A stretch of DNA of 41,125 nucleotides from Rhodospirillales bacterium (GTDB lineage Bacteria > Pseudomonadota > Alphaproteobacteria > Reyranellales > Reyranellaceae). Shown one piece after another: positions 7,900-15,317 of this stretch. The stretch spans positions 1-41,125 of the forward strand of contig CANIRG010000005.1 of the NCBI GenBank assembly GCA_947469635.1, read 5' to 3'. Each line of letters starts with the position of its first letter. Position 1 is the stretch's first letter. The position numbers and the translations under genes were made by a program. Under the pieces are notes generated by a model that did not search any database, was not told where the DNA came from, and worked only from the letters and a program-made list of their open reading frames with translations.

Positions 7900-8967
7900 T
7901 TATTGCCAGCGCTTGACCGTCTTCGCCGCGTCGGCCAGCACGCGTTCGAGGTCGCTGCGCACCGCGCCGTCGCCGATATCGGGGGTCATGTAGACGACCA
8001 TGTTGACGTCGATGCCGCCCCACCTCACGGCGAAGGCCGAATAGGACGCATGCAGGGGCCCGTCGAGGGCGCGGGCGATGCTCGCGGTCCAGCGGCCCCA
8101 GTGCCAGAAATTGGCGTCGCCTGTCGGGAGCGGCCGTACGTCCGTGCCCAGCCCATAGTGCGCACCGTTGCCCAGCGCCTTGCCGGCCGGCGCCATCATC
8201 CAGCGCCGGGAGCGCTCGCCGATCGCCGCATTGCCCGGCACGAAGGCCTGATAGAAGCGGGCATAGTCGGCGAGCGACATGCGCCAGCCGCCATAGCTCG
8301 ACATCACACGCCAGGCCGGATCGAGCTGGGCGCCGAGCGCGCCGAGAGGCAACAGTACCGTTTGCCTACAGTAGTTCTCGTAATCCTGACCGCTCACTTC
8401 CTCCACCACGCTGCCGAGGATCTGATAGGCGGAGTTGCTGTAGCCGTACCGTTCGCCCGGCTGCGAGACGAGCCGCTGGCGCAGCACGGACCTCAGGCGC
8501 GCGTCGAAGGCAGTACGCCTGGCCGTCGCGTTGTGCAGATAGGCCGTCAATGTCGACGTCGCCGGATCGGCACCGCGATCGAAGCCGGCGCGATGGGTGA
8601 GAAGCTGCCCGATCGTCACTGCATCCAGCCGCCGATCGGCCGGCGGACCGGTCCGGTTGAAGGTCTGCTCCAGCGCGCGCGACAGCGGCGTATCGAAGGA
8701 AAGCTTGCCGCGCTCCACCAACGTCGCGACGCACACGGCGGTGACGGCCTTCGACAGGCTGGCCAGCGGAACCGGCGTTCCCTGCGAGACACGGCCAACC
8801 GCGGCCTCGCGGACCAGCGTGCCCTTGTACAGGACGGCAAGACCTCCGGTCGAAAGACGGTTCTTCGTCATCCAGCCGCGCCACGCTCGCTCGACCTCAT
8901 CGACGGTCTGGGCATGCGTCGGCGCAGCGGCGATCAAGGCAAGGACGAGAACCACAAGACACCGCAT
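7900..8967 (-). CDS. Exported serine hydrolase of the class C beta-lactamase / DD-peptidase fold
   Basis: 355 residues with a signal peptide (MRCLVVLVLALIAAAPTHAQ). The active-site motifs are SLSK (Ser 70, Lys 73), YSN (Tyr 176) and, in place of the KTG box, HWG near residue 296 (FWHWGRW), all in order. This is the pattern of class C-like esterases and D-aminopeptidases rather than of a true AmpC. It acts in the periplasm on an ester, amide or peptidoglycan-related bond; substrate unknown. The start at 8967 lies just two bases after the stop of aapM, so it is the last gene of the aap operon, in the place where aapP normally sits. The open frame runs on upstream but only as a shadow of aapM. 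Confidence 0.87.
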   Translation of the reverse strand: MRCLVVLVLALIAAAPTHAQTVDEVERAWRGWMTKNRLSTGGLAVLYKGTLVREAAVGRVSQGTPVPLASLSKAVTAVCVATLVERGKLSFDTPLSRALEQTFNRTGPPADRRLDAVTIGQLLTHRAGFDRGADPATSTLTAYLHNATARRTAFDARLRSVLRQRLVSQPGERYGYSNSAYQILGSVVEEVSGQDYENYCRQTVLLPLGALGAQLDPAWRVMSSYGGWRMSLADYARFYQAFVPGNAAIGERSRRWMMAPAGKALGNGAHYGLGTDVRPLPTGDANFWHWGRWTASIARALDGPLHASYSAFAVRWGGIDVNMVVYMTPDIGDGAVRSDLERVLADAAKTVKRWQ

Positions 8968-8969
8968 CG

Positions 8970-10016
8970 CTACCGCCCGTGCGCCACCTGCAGCCGCTTC
9001 TCGCGCAGGCGGCTCCATTGCGAGAGGCCGAAGCAGGCAAACCAGTAGATGGCGCCGGCGAAGACATAGGCTTCCATGTTCATCCCGACCCAGGCGGGAT
9101 CGGCGAGTGCTGCCTGCGCGATGCCCAGCAGGTCGAAGATCGAGACGATCAGCACCAGCGTGGTGTTCTTGAAAAGCGCGATGAACTCGTTGGTCATGGC
9201 CGGTAGCGCTATGCGCAGCGCCTGCGGCAGCACGATCAGGCGCTGGATGCGCCAGTAGCCCAGGCCCAGCGCCTGCGCCGCCTCGGTCTGGCCTTCGGGT
9301 AGCGCCTGCAGTCCGCCGCGCACGGCCTCGGCCATGTAGGCCGCGATCACGAAGGCGAGGCCGATCACGGCGCGCGCGAGACGGTCGACATCGAAGCCCG
9401 TCGGCATGATCAGCGGCAGCAGCAGCGAGGCAAGGAAGATCACGGTGATGATGGGCACGCCACGCCAGAACTCGATGAACACGACGGAGGCGAAGCGGAT
9501 CAGGGGCAGGCGCGAGCGGCGGCCCAGCGCCAGCAGGATGCCGAGCGGGATGGCGATCAGGCCGGCATAGATGGCAAGGAACAGGGTGAGCATCAGCCCG
9601 CCCCATTCGCGCGTCTCGACGACGCGCAGGCCGGTGCCCCAGCCGCCGTGCAGCAGCCAGACGCCGAGCGGCGGCAGGACGATCAGGGCCGGAATGACGA
9701 GGCTGCGGCGCCACGACAGGGCCGCCACCGACATCACCAGCAGGATGCCGACGAGATCGACGCGCCAGCGCTCCGGCACGGGATACTGGCCGTACATGAA
9801 CTGGCCGAAGCGCATGCGGACGAACACCCAGCAGGCACCGGGGCTCTTGCAATCCTCGCGGCTGGTGCCGCTCCAATTGGCATCGAGCAGCAGCCAGTGG
9901 AAGAGCGGAACCGAGATGCGCCACACGATATAGAGGCAGACGAGCGTGATCGCGGTGTCCCACCAGGTGGCGAACAGGCGCTGGCGCAGGGTCTCGACCC
10001 ACGGAACCTTCGTCAT
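8970..10016 (-). CDS. aapM: General L-amino-acid ABC transporter permease AapM
   Basis: 348-residue inner-membrane subunit of the AapJQMP/BztABCD importer, which takes up many L-amino acids. It has the extended N-terminal region typical of AapM (helix ITLVCLYIVWRISVPLFHWLLL, then a periplasmic loop with two Cys in EDCKSPGACW) before the transport core. The EAA loop reads GQTEAAQALGLGYWRIQRLIVLPQA. It starts 19 bases after the end of aapQ. A 12-base direct repeat (CATCGCGTCACC at 10014-10025 and 10037-10048) spans its start and the aapQ stop. Length and helices are normal. Confidence 0.92.
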   Translation of the reverse strand: MTKVPWVETLRQRLFATWWDTAITLVCLYIVWRISVPLFHWLLLDANWSGTSREDCKSPGACWVFVRMRFGQFMYGQYPVPERWRVDLVGILLVMSVAALSWRRSLVIPALIVLPPLGVWLLHGGWGTGLRVVETREWGGLMLTLFLAIYAGLIAIPLGILLALGRRSRLPLIRFASVVFIEFWRGVPIITVIFLASLLLPLIMPTGFDVDRLARAVIGLAFVIAAYMAEAVRGGLQALPEGQTEAAQALGLGYWRIQRLIVLPQALRIALPAMTNEFIALFKNTTLVLIVSIFDLLGIAQAALADPAWVGMNMEAYVFAGAIYWFACFGLSQWSRLREKRLQVAHGR

Positions 10017-10048
10017 CGCGTCACCCCGGCGCGCATCATCGCGTCACC
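10014..10048. repeat. 12-base direct repeat at the aapQ/aapM junction
   Basis: CATCGCGTCACC occurs at 10014-10025 and again at 10037-10048, period 23. One copy covers the aapM start codon and the other covers the aapQ stop codon. It looks like a small local duplication; no function is apparent. Confidence 0.7.
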
Positions 10049-11199
10049 AACCGATGGCGTGAATTATACCAGTTCATGAAAGCCGAGACGGCGAGGCTGA
10101 GAACCAGATAGATCGCCAGTGTGATGGCGATGATCTCGATCGCCTGGCCGGTCGAGACCAGGGCGGAGCCCATGAACACGGCGACGACCTCGGGATAGGC
10201 GATGGCGGCGCCGAACGACGAGTTCTTCACCAGATTGAGATACTGGCTGGTGATGGGCGGGATGATCACCGGCATGGCCTGCGGGATCATCACCAGTCGA
10301 ATGATACGGCCGGGGCTGAGGCCCAGCGCCCGCGCGGCGTCGATCTGGCCGCGGCGCACCGAGAGGATGCCGCCGCGCACCACCTCGGCGATGAAGCCTG
10401 CGGTGTAGGTCGAGAGCGCGGCGAACAGCGCCACGAATTCCGGCACCAGCACGAAGCCGCCGCGATAGTTGAAGCCGCGCAGCACCGGCAGGTCCCAGCT
10501 CGTGGTCATGCCCGCCGCGACGAAAGCCAGGAGCGGCAGCAGGCCGCAAATCACGAAGCCCGCGGTCCAGGTCGGGAAGGCCTGGCCGGTGCGTGCCTGG
10601 CGCGCCTTGGCCCAACGCGCGAGCACGATCTGGATGGCGATGAGGATCAGCGTCGCCAGCAGCGCGATACGGAAGCCGGTGACGTCGTTGGGCATCGCGA
10701 CCGACAGGCCACGGCGGTTGAGGAAGGCGACATCGAGGAAGCTCATGCTGTCGCGCGGCGTCGGCAGGGCGGCGAGCACGCCGAAATACCAGAACAGCAC
10801 GAAGAACAGCAGCGGGATGTTGCGCACGAACTCGATGTAGAAGCCGGCCAGCGTCGACAGCAGCCAGTTGCGCGAGAGCCGCAGCAAGCCGACGGAAAAG
10901 CCGATCGCCGTCGCCACGACGATCGCGGCGATCGAGACCAGCAGCGTGTTGACGATACCGGTCCACAGCAGCCCCAGGATCGAATCGCTGGGCTTGTAGC
11001 CGGTGATATTGAAGGGCACCTCGATGCCCGAATCGCGCCACAGGAAGCTGAAGCCCGAGGCGATGCCGGCCTTGACCATGTTCTCCGACGCATTGCGCAC
11101 GAAGAACGCCACGACGGCGATCATGCCGATGGTGGCCGCGACCTGCCACAGGACGTCGCGCACCTTGCCGTCGCGGAGGAAGCGAAGCGCCCCCCTCAC
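10036..11199 (-). CDS. aapQ: General L-amino-acid ABC transporter permease AapQ
   Basis: 387-residue inner-membrane permease pairing with AapM. Core features: GIVNTLLVSIAAIVVATAIG, the conserved YIEFVRNIPLLFFVLFWYF segment, a long loop containing NRRGLSVAMPN typical of AapQ, and an EAA loop (GQIDAARALGLSPGRIIRLVMIPQA). The start is a GTG at 11199; the strand upstream reads GGGGGAGAGG-CTAG-GTG, a strong ribosome site. That site is the right arm of the hairpin at 11204-11227, so translation may depend on opening it. Follows aapJ by 47 bases on the same strand. Confidence 0.92.
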   Translation of the reverse strand: MRGALRFLRDGKVRDVLWQVAATIGMIAVVAFFVRNASENMVKAGIASGFSFLWRDSGIEVPFNITGYKPSDSILGLLWTGIVNTLLVSIAAIVVATAIGFSVGLLRLSRNWLLSTLAGFYIEFVRNIPLLFFVLFWYFGVLAALPTPRDSMSFLDVAFLNRRGLSVAMPNDVTGFRIALLATLILIAIQIVLARWAKARQARTGQAFPTWTAGFVICGLLPLLAFVAAGMTTSWDLPVLRGFNYRGGFVLVPEFVALFAALSTYTAGFIAEVVRGGILSVRRGQIDAARALGLSPGRIIRLVMIPQAMPVIIPPITSQYLNLVKNSSFGAAIAYPEVVAVFMGSALVSTGQAIEIIAITLAIYLVLSLAVSAFMNWYNSRHRLVTR

Positions 11200-11203
11200 C
11201 TAG

Positions 11204-11227
11204 CCTCTCCCCCTGAAGGGGGAGAGG
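11204..11227 (-). promoter_or_regulatory. Hairpin that encloses the aapQ ribosome-binding site
   Basis: Perfect 10-base stem CCTCTCCCCC / GGGGGAGAGG with a 4-base loop in the aapJ-aapQ gap. On the coding (minus) strand the downstream arm is the purine-rich ribosome site of aapQ, ending four bases before its GTG. Intercistronic hairpins after a binding-protein gene are known in ABC operons to stabilise the upstream message and keep permease synthesis low; here it could also mask the ribosome site directly (inference). A similar C-rich palindrome is widespread between genes in this group. Confidence 0.65.
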
Positions 11228-11246
11228 AACATGAAGGGAAAGGAGC

Positions 11247-12269
11247 TCACTGGAACGGCGGCGTGAACAGCAGACCGCCCTTGGTCCACAGCTCGTTCTG
11301 GCCGCGCTTGAGCTTGAGGACCGAGCCCATGCCGACGGTGCGCTCGAAGCTCTCGCCGTAGTTGCCGACCTGCTTGATGAGGTTGTAGGCCCAGTCGTTG
11401 GAGATGCCCATCATGTCGCCGAACTTGCCGTCGACACCCAGCAGCCGACGAACTTCGGCGTTGGTCGACTTCTTCATCTCGTCGACATTCTTGGACGTGA
11501 CGCCCAGCGCCTCGGCCGCGATCTGCGCGTTCAGCACCCAGCGCACGACGAGCTGCCAGCGCTCGTCGCCCCAGCGGGTGGTCGGGCCCTGCGGATCGTT
11601 GGAGATGACCTCGGTCAGGATCTGGTGCTGGGCCGGATCCTTGAACTTGATGCGCTGGCCGGCCAGCGCGCCGACGCCGGCGGTATAGGCGTCGCAACGC
11701 TCCTGGTCGTAGGCCGAGATGGCGTCGTCGTTCTTCTGGAAGTTGATGATCGTGACCTTGAGGTTGCGCTCGCGGAACCAGTCGGCCGCGGCCTTCTCCT
11801 CGGTCGAGCCGGCGGCGACGCAGATCGTGCCGTCGGCGAGATCCTTCACGGCGGCCACCTTGGCCTTGGTGCGCACCACGAAGGTCTGGCCCTCGTAGAA
11901 GTTGATGCCCTGGAAGTTCACGCCCAGCGTCGCGTTGCGCGAGAAGGTGATCGTGGTGTTGCGCGCGAGCAGGTCGACCTGGCCCGACGTCAGCACCGGC
12001 CAGCGCTGCTGCACCGATGTCGGCGTGTACTTGACCTTGGTCGAGTCGCCCAGCACCGCGGCGGCCAGCGCCTTGCAATAGTCGACGTCGAGGCCCGACC
12101 ATTCACCCTTGTCGTTGGCGAAGGAGAAGCCCGGCAGGCCGAGATGCACGCCGCATTCGATGTGGCCGCGCGCCTTCACGGCGTCGAGCGTCGGGCTGGG
12201 GGCGAGCTGCTGCGCGACCGCAGACCCCGCAATGAGAACCGCCAAGGCGGCAAAACCAATTATCTTCAT
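11247..12269 (-). CDS. aapJ: General L-amino-acid ABC transporter substrate-binding protein AapJ
   Basis: 340-residue periplasmic receptor. Signal peptide MKIIGFAALAVLIAGSAVAQ, then the AapJ/BztA signature: TLDAVKARGHIECGVHLGLPGFSF (two blocks), GLDVDYCKALAAAVLGD, RWPVLTSGQVDLLARNTT, and a C-terminal half with GNYGESFERTVG. The Cys pair (GHIECGV and DYCKAL) is usual for the family. The start is set at 12269, preceded by GAGGGGAAG seven bases upstream; the open frame extends to 12479 but only as a shadow of hutF. First gene of the aapJ-aapQ-aapM-hydrolase operon; divergent from hutF with only 49 bases between. Confidence 0.94.
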   Translation of the reverse strand: MKIIGFAALAVLIAGSAVAQQLAPSPTLDAVKARGHIECGVHLGLPGFSFANDKGEWSGLDVDYCKALAAAVLGDSTKVKYTPTSVQQRWPVLTSGQVDLLARNTTITFSRNATLGVNFQGINFYEGQTFVVRTKAKVAAVKDLADGTICVAAGSTEEKAAADWFRERNLKVTIINFQKNDDAISAYDQERCDAYTAGVGALAGQRIKFKDPAQHQILTEVISNDPQGPTTRWGDERWQLVVRWVLNAQIAAEALGVTSKNVDEMKKSTNAEVRRLLGVDGKFGDMMGISNDWAYNLIKQVGNYGESFERTVGMGSVLKLKRGQNELWTKGGLLFTPPFQ

Positions 12270-12318
12270 GCAAAACTTCCCCTCAACAGGTGCTGCCCGA
12301 TACCGTACAAGGGCGGCC

Positions 12319-13620
12319 GTGGCGAGTAAATTGCACCTCGAAACGGCGCTTTTGCCCGACGGCTGGCACGATAATGTCGCGGTCGGCGTCGACGACGGCA
12401 TCATTGTGAGCGTAGGCGATGCAAAGAGCGAGCCGACGGCCGGGCTCGTGTCGGGCGTCACCATCCCCGGCCTGCCCAATTTGCACAGTCACGCCTTCCA
12501 GCGCGCCATGGCCGGCCTGACCGAACGACGCGGCGGCGAGGCCGATTCCTTCTGGACCTGGCGCGAGGCGATGTATGGCTTCGTCGAGCGCCTGACGCCG
12601 GACGACCTCGAGGCGATCGCGGCGCTGGCCTACATGGAGATGCTGGAAGCGGGCTTCACCTCGGTGGCCGAGTTCCACTATCTCCATCACCAGCCCGACG
12701 GCCGGCCCTACGACAATCCGGCCGAAATGTCGGAGCGCATCGTGGCGGCGGCACAGACCGTGGGCATCGGCCTCACGCTGCTGCCGGTGCTCTATCGCCA
12801 GAGCGGATTCTTGGGCAAGCCGCCCAGCCCGGCGCAACGCCGATTCCTCTGCGACCGCGATCTCTATGGACGGCTGATGGAAACCCGCGTGCCTGGCGGC
12901 ACGATCGGCATAACGCCGCATTCGCTGCGCGCGGTCACGCTCGACGATCTTGCGTGGGCCGCAACGACCTGGCCGGACACACCCGCGCACATCCATATCA
13001 GCGAGCAGACCAGGGAGGTCGACGACTGCCTGGCGGCGCACGGCGCGCGGCCCATCGATCTGCTGATGGACACTGTCGAGGTCGGCCCCCGCTGGCACCT
13101 GATCCACGCCACCCACGCCGATGCGGGCGAGATCGCGCGGATGGCCAGGGCGCGCGCCGTCGTGGGGCTGTGCCCGATCACCGAAGCCAATCTCGGCGAC
13201 GGGCTGTTCGATGTGCCGTCCTTCCTCGCGCAGGGAGGACGCTTCGGCATCGGCTCCGATTCCAACGTCCGCATCTCCGTCGCCGACGAGCTGCGCACGC
13301 TGGAATACGGCCAGCGCCTGATCCATCGCCAGCGCAACGTGCTGGGCGAAGCGGAGCGCTCCACCGGCCGTCGCCTGTTCGACGAGGCGCTGCTGGGCAA
13401 TGCGATCGCCATCGGACAGCGCGCCGACTTCGTGGTGCTCGACGGCCCCGGCTTCCGCGGCGACAGCGTCATCGACCACTGGCTGTTTGCCGCCGACAAT
13501 TCGGCGATCCGGTCGGTCTATTGCGGCGGCGTGCATGTCGTCGCGAACGGCCGGCACGTCGAGCGCGACAGGCTGCGTCAGCGATATGACATCGTCCTGC
13601 ACCGCTTGCAGTCGGCGTGA
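12319..13620 (+). CDS. hutF: Formimidoylglutamate deiminase HutF
   Basis: Amidohydrolase of histidine breakdown: converts N-formimidoyl-L-glutamate to N-formyl-L-glutamate and ammonia. 433 residues if started at the GTG at 12319 (MASKLHLETALLPDGW); a TTG at 12331 is the alternative and no strong ribosome site decides. Motifs: PGLPNLHSHAFQR (metal His near 56 and 58), HISEQTREVDDC, LIHATHAD, GLCPITEANLGDG, and GSDSNVRIS. Towards the end, FDEALLGNAIAIGQRADFVVLD seems about ten residues shorter than the usual 'AxxGGAxAxGxxxGxLxxGxxAD' pattern. No other hut gene is in the window. Divergent placement next to a general amino-acid importer fits histidine use. Confidence 0.9.
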   Translation: MASKLHLETALLPDGWHDNVAVGVDDGIIVSVGDAKSEPTAGLVSGVTIPGLPNLHSHAFQRAMAGLTERRGGEADSFWTWREAMYGFVERLTPDDLEAIAALAYMEMLEAGFTSVAEFHYLHHQPDGRPYDNPAEMSERIVAAAQTVGIGLTLLPVLYRQSGFLGKPPSPAQRRFLCDRDLYGRLMETRVPGGTIGITPHSLRAVTLDDLAWAATTWPDTPAHIHISEQTREVDDCLAAHGARPIDLLMDTVEVGPRWHLIHATHADAGEIARMARARAVVGLCPITEANLGDGLFDVPSFLAQGGRFGIGSDSNVRISVADELRTLEYGQRLIHRQRNVLGEAERSTGRRLFDEALLGNAIAIGQRADFVVLDGPGFRGDSVIDHWLFAADNSAIRSVYCGGVHVVANGRHVERDRLRQRYDIVLHRLQSA

Positions 13621-13664
13621 ACGACAGGGCAGAGTAGCGCTGGGAACGCACCGGGGGTTGCATC

Positions 13665-14768
13665 ATGGTTCGCATGCGTAGCGTGCTTGTTGTCGGCATC
13701 TTTCTGCTGTCGGCGGGCTGCAGTGTTACGAGCGAGGTCTACGGCGTCGTCGGCGAGGAAAACGATATCTTCAGCGGCCAGGCCACAGGCTACCAGGATG
13801 GCAGGGGCCGGATCGAGCTGCACAATGCGTCCGGAACGCGATGCGTCGGCCAGTTCGCCTACTCCACATCCAAGTCGGGCCAGGGGATGTTGAGCTGCAG
13901 CGACGGGCAACGCGCCCTCATCCAGTTCACCTCGCTGACGATGACCACAGGCTATGGCTTCGGCACATCGACCACCGGCCGGCCGGTGAAGTTCTTTTAC
14001 GGCATGACGCCCCAGATGGGCGCGAAATACATCGGCATGCGGTCGGAGCAGATCGTGCCGGCTGCCGCGACACCCAGCGCGCCCGGCGGCCAGGAACCCT
14101 CCACCCCCGGCGCCACGCCCTCCGTCCCCGGGGCAGCGCCCACACCGCCTCAGACGGCGGCGAGGACGCGCAGCTCGGGCACCGGATTCTTCATCTCCCG
14201 CCAAGGCCATCTGCTCACCAACGCCCACGTCGTCGAACGCTGCAAGGAAGTGTCGGTGACGTCGATCGGCGGCGTTGCGACGTCCGCCACGGTGGTCAGC
14301 CTCGACAAGGCCAACGACCTTGCGGTTCTGCAGGCGAGCGCGGCGCCGCAGGCGATCGCCCAGTTGCGCGGTCGCGCGGTGCGGCAGGGCGATTCGGTCG
14401 TGGCCTATGGATTCCCCCTCGCCGGTTCGCTGTCGTCCGGGGGCGTGCTGACGAGCGGCAACGTCAATGCCCTGACGGGCTTGCGCGACGACACGCGCTA
14501 CCTCCAGGTGTCGGCGCCGGTCCAGCCCGGCAACAGCGGCGGGCCGTTGCTCGACGCCAGCGGCGCCGTGGTGGGCGTCGTCACCTCCGGGCTGCGCCGC
14601 GGCAATGCACAGAACGTCAACTTCGCCCTGAAGGCCGACGTTGTGCGGACCTTCCTTGGCGCCGTCGGCGTCACCGCGGAGACATCGGGCGGCGGTCGCG
14701 AGCTCAGCATGCCGGATATCGGCGAACGGGCGCGGGCCTTCACGGTCTTCGTCGAGTGCAAGGGCTAG
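13665..14768 (+). CDS. Trypsin-like (S1/DegP-type) serine protease lipoprotein
   Basis: 367 residues. A lipobox (LLSAGC, Cys 19) marks a lipid-anchored envelope protein. Residues about 20-130 form a beta-rich domain with conserved-looking Cys (GTRCVGQF, LSCSDGQ) that I do not recognise. A Pro/Ala/Ser/Thr linker covers about 131-168. The protease domain follows with His 188 (TNAHVV), Asp 218 (KANDLAVL) and Ser 291 (QPGNSGGPL), so the triad is complete. There is no PDZ domain after it, unlike DegP. The N-domain and linker suggest a tethered, ligand-gated protease. Start at 13665 follows a GGGGG run; an ATG at 13674 is possible. Stands alone between hutF and the GlcG-like gene. Confidence 0.88.
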   Translation: MVRMRSVLVVGIFLLSAGCSVTSEVYGVVGEENDIFSGQATGYQDGRGRIELHNASGTRCVGQFAYSTSKSGQGMLSCSDGQRALIQFTSLTMTTGYGFGTSTTGRPVKFFYGMTPQMGAKYIGMRSEQIVPAAATPSAPGGQEPSTPGATPSVPGAAPTPPQTAARTRSSGTGFFISRQGHLLTNAHVVERCKEVSVTSIGGVATSATVVSLDKANDLAVLQASAAPQAIAQLRGRAVRQGDSVVAYGFPLAGSLSSGGVLTSGNVNALTGLRDDTRYLQVSAPVQPGNSGGPLLDASGAVVGVVTSGLRRGNAQNVNFALKADVVRTFLGAVGVTAETSGGGRELSMPDIGERARAFTVFVECKG

Positions 14769-14790
14769 GGCAGCCCAAGCAGGGAGTTTC

Positions 14791-15285
14791 ATGTTCAGTC
14801 ACACAATTCTGGCGCTTGGCGTCGCAAGCATCGGGTGCGTCGCCACCCTCCAGGCCAAAGCCCAGTTGCTCGAGCACAAGGACCTGTCGCTGGCGGCGGC
14901 GCTCGCCATCGCCACGGCGGCAGCCGACCATTGCAAGGCGCAGGGATACACGGTGTCGGTCGCGGTGGTCGGCCGCGAGGCGCAGATCCTCGTGCAATTG
15001 CGCGGTGACGGCTCGCCGCCCCACTCCGTCGAGAACAGCTATCGTCGCGCCTATACTGCGCGCACCTACAAGCAGCCGTCGCGCGATGTCGAGAAGCGGG
15101 TGCGCGCCGATCCGACCGACCAGCTCGTCCATCTCGATCACATCATGGCGGCGCAGGGCGGATTGCCCATCACGGTCGGCGGCGACGTCATCGGCGCCGT
15201 GGCCGTATCGGGCTCGCCCGGCGGCGACAAGGACGAGGCCTGCGCCCAGGCCGGCCTCGACAAGGTCGCTTCCGTTCTCCGGTGA
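14791..15285 (+). CDS. Exported GlcG/HbpS-like (DUF336) protein
   Basis: 164 residues with a signal peptide (HTILALGVASIGCVATLQAKA). The mature part is the small GlcG/HbpS fold: LAAALAIATAAADHCKAQGY, VSVAVVGREAQILVQLRGDG, SVENSYRRAYTART, GGLPITVGGDVIGAVAVSGSPGG (in two blocks) and the end DEACAQAGLDKV. Some members bind haem in the envelope and sense oxidative stress; others have no known role. Two Cys (DHC, DEAC) are present. Starts 22 bases after the protease gene with an AGGGAG ribosome site, so the two are probably co-transcribed. Confidence 0.87.
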   Translation: MFSHTILALGVASIGCVATLQAKAQLLEHKDLSLAAALAIATAAADHCKAQGYTVSVAVVGREAQILVQLRGDGSPPHSVENSYRRAYTARTYKQPSRDVEKRVRADPTDQLVHLDHIMAAQGGLPITVGGDVIGAVAVSGSPGGDKDEACAQAGLDKVASVLR

Positions 15286-15317
15286 CACACGCTAGAAGGC
15301 GATAAATCGGAGGAAAC

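Noticed and set aside
8968-10002. Apparent 700-residue fusion of the serine hydrolase with upstream sequence
   Set aside because: The upstream part is aapM in a different frame; the hydrolase has its own signal peptide at 8967.
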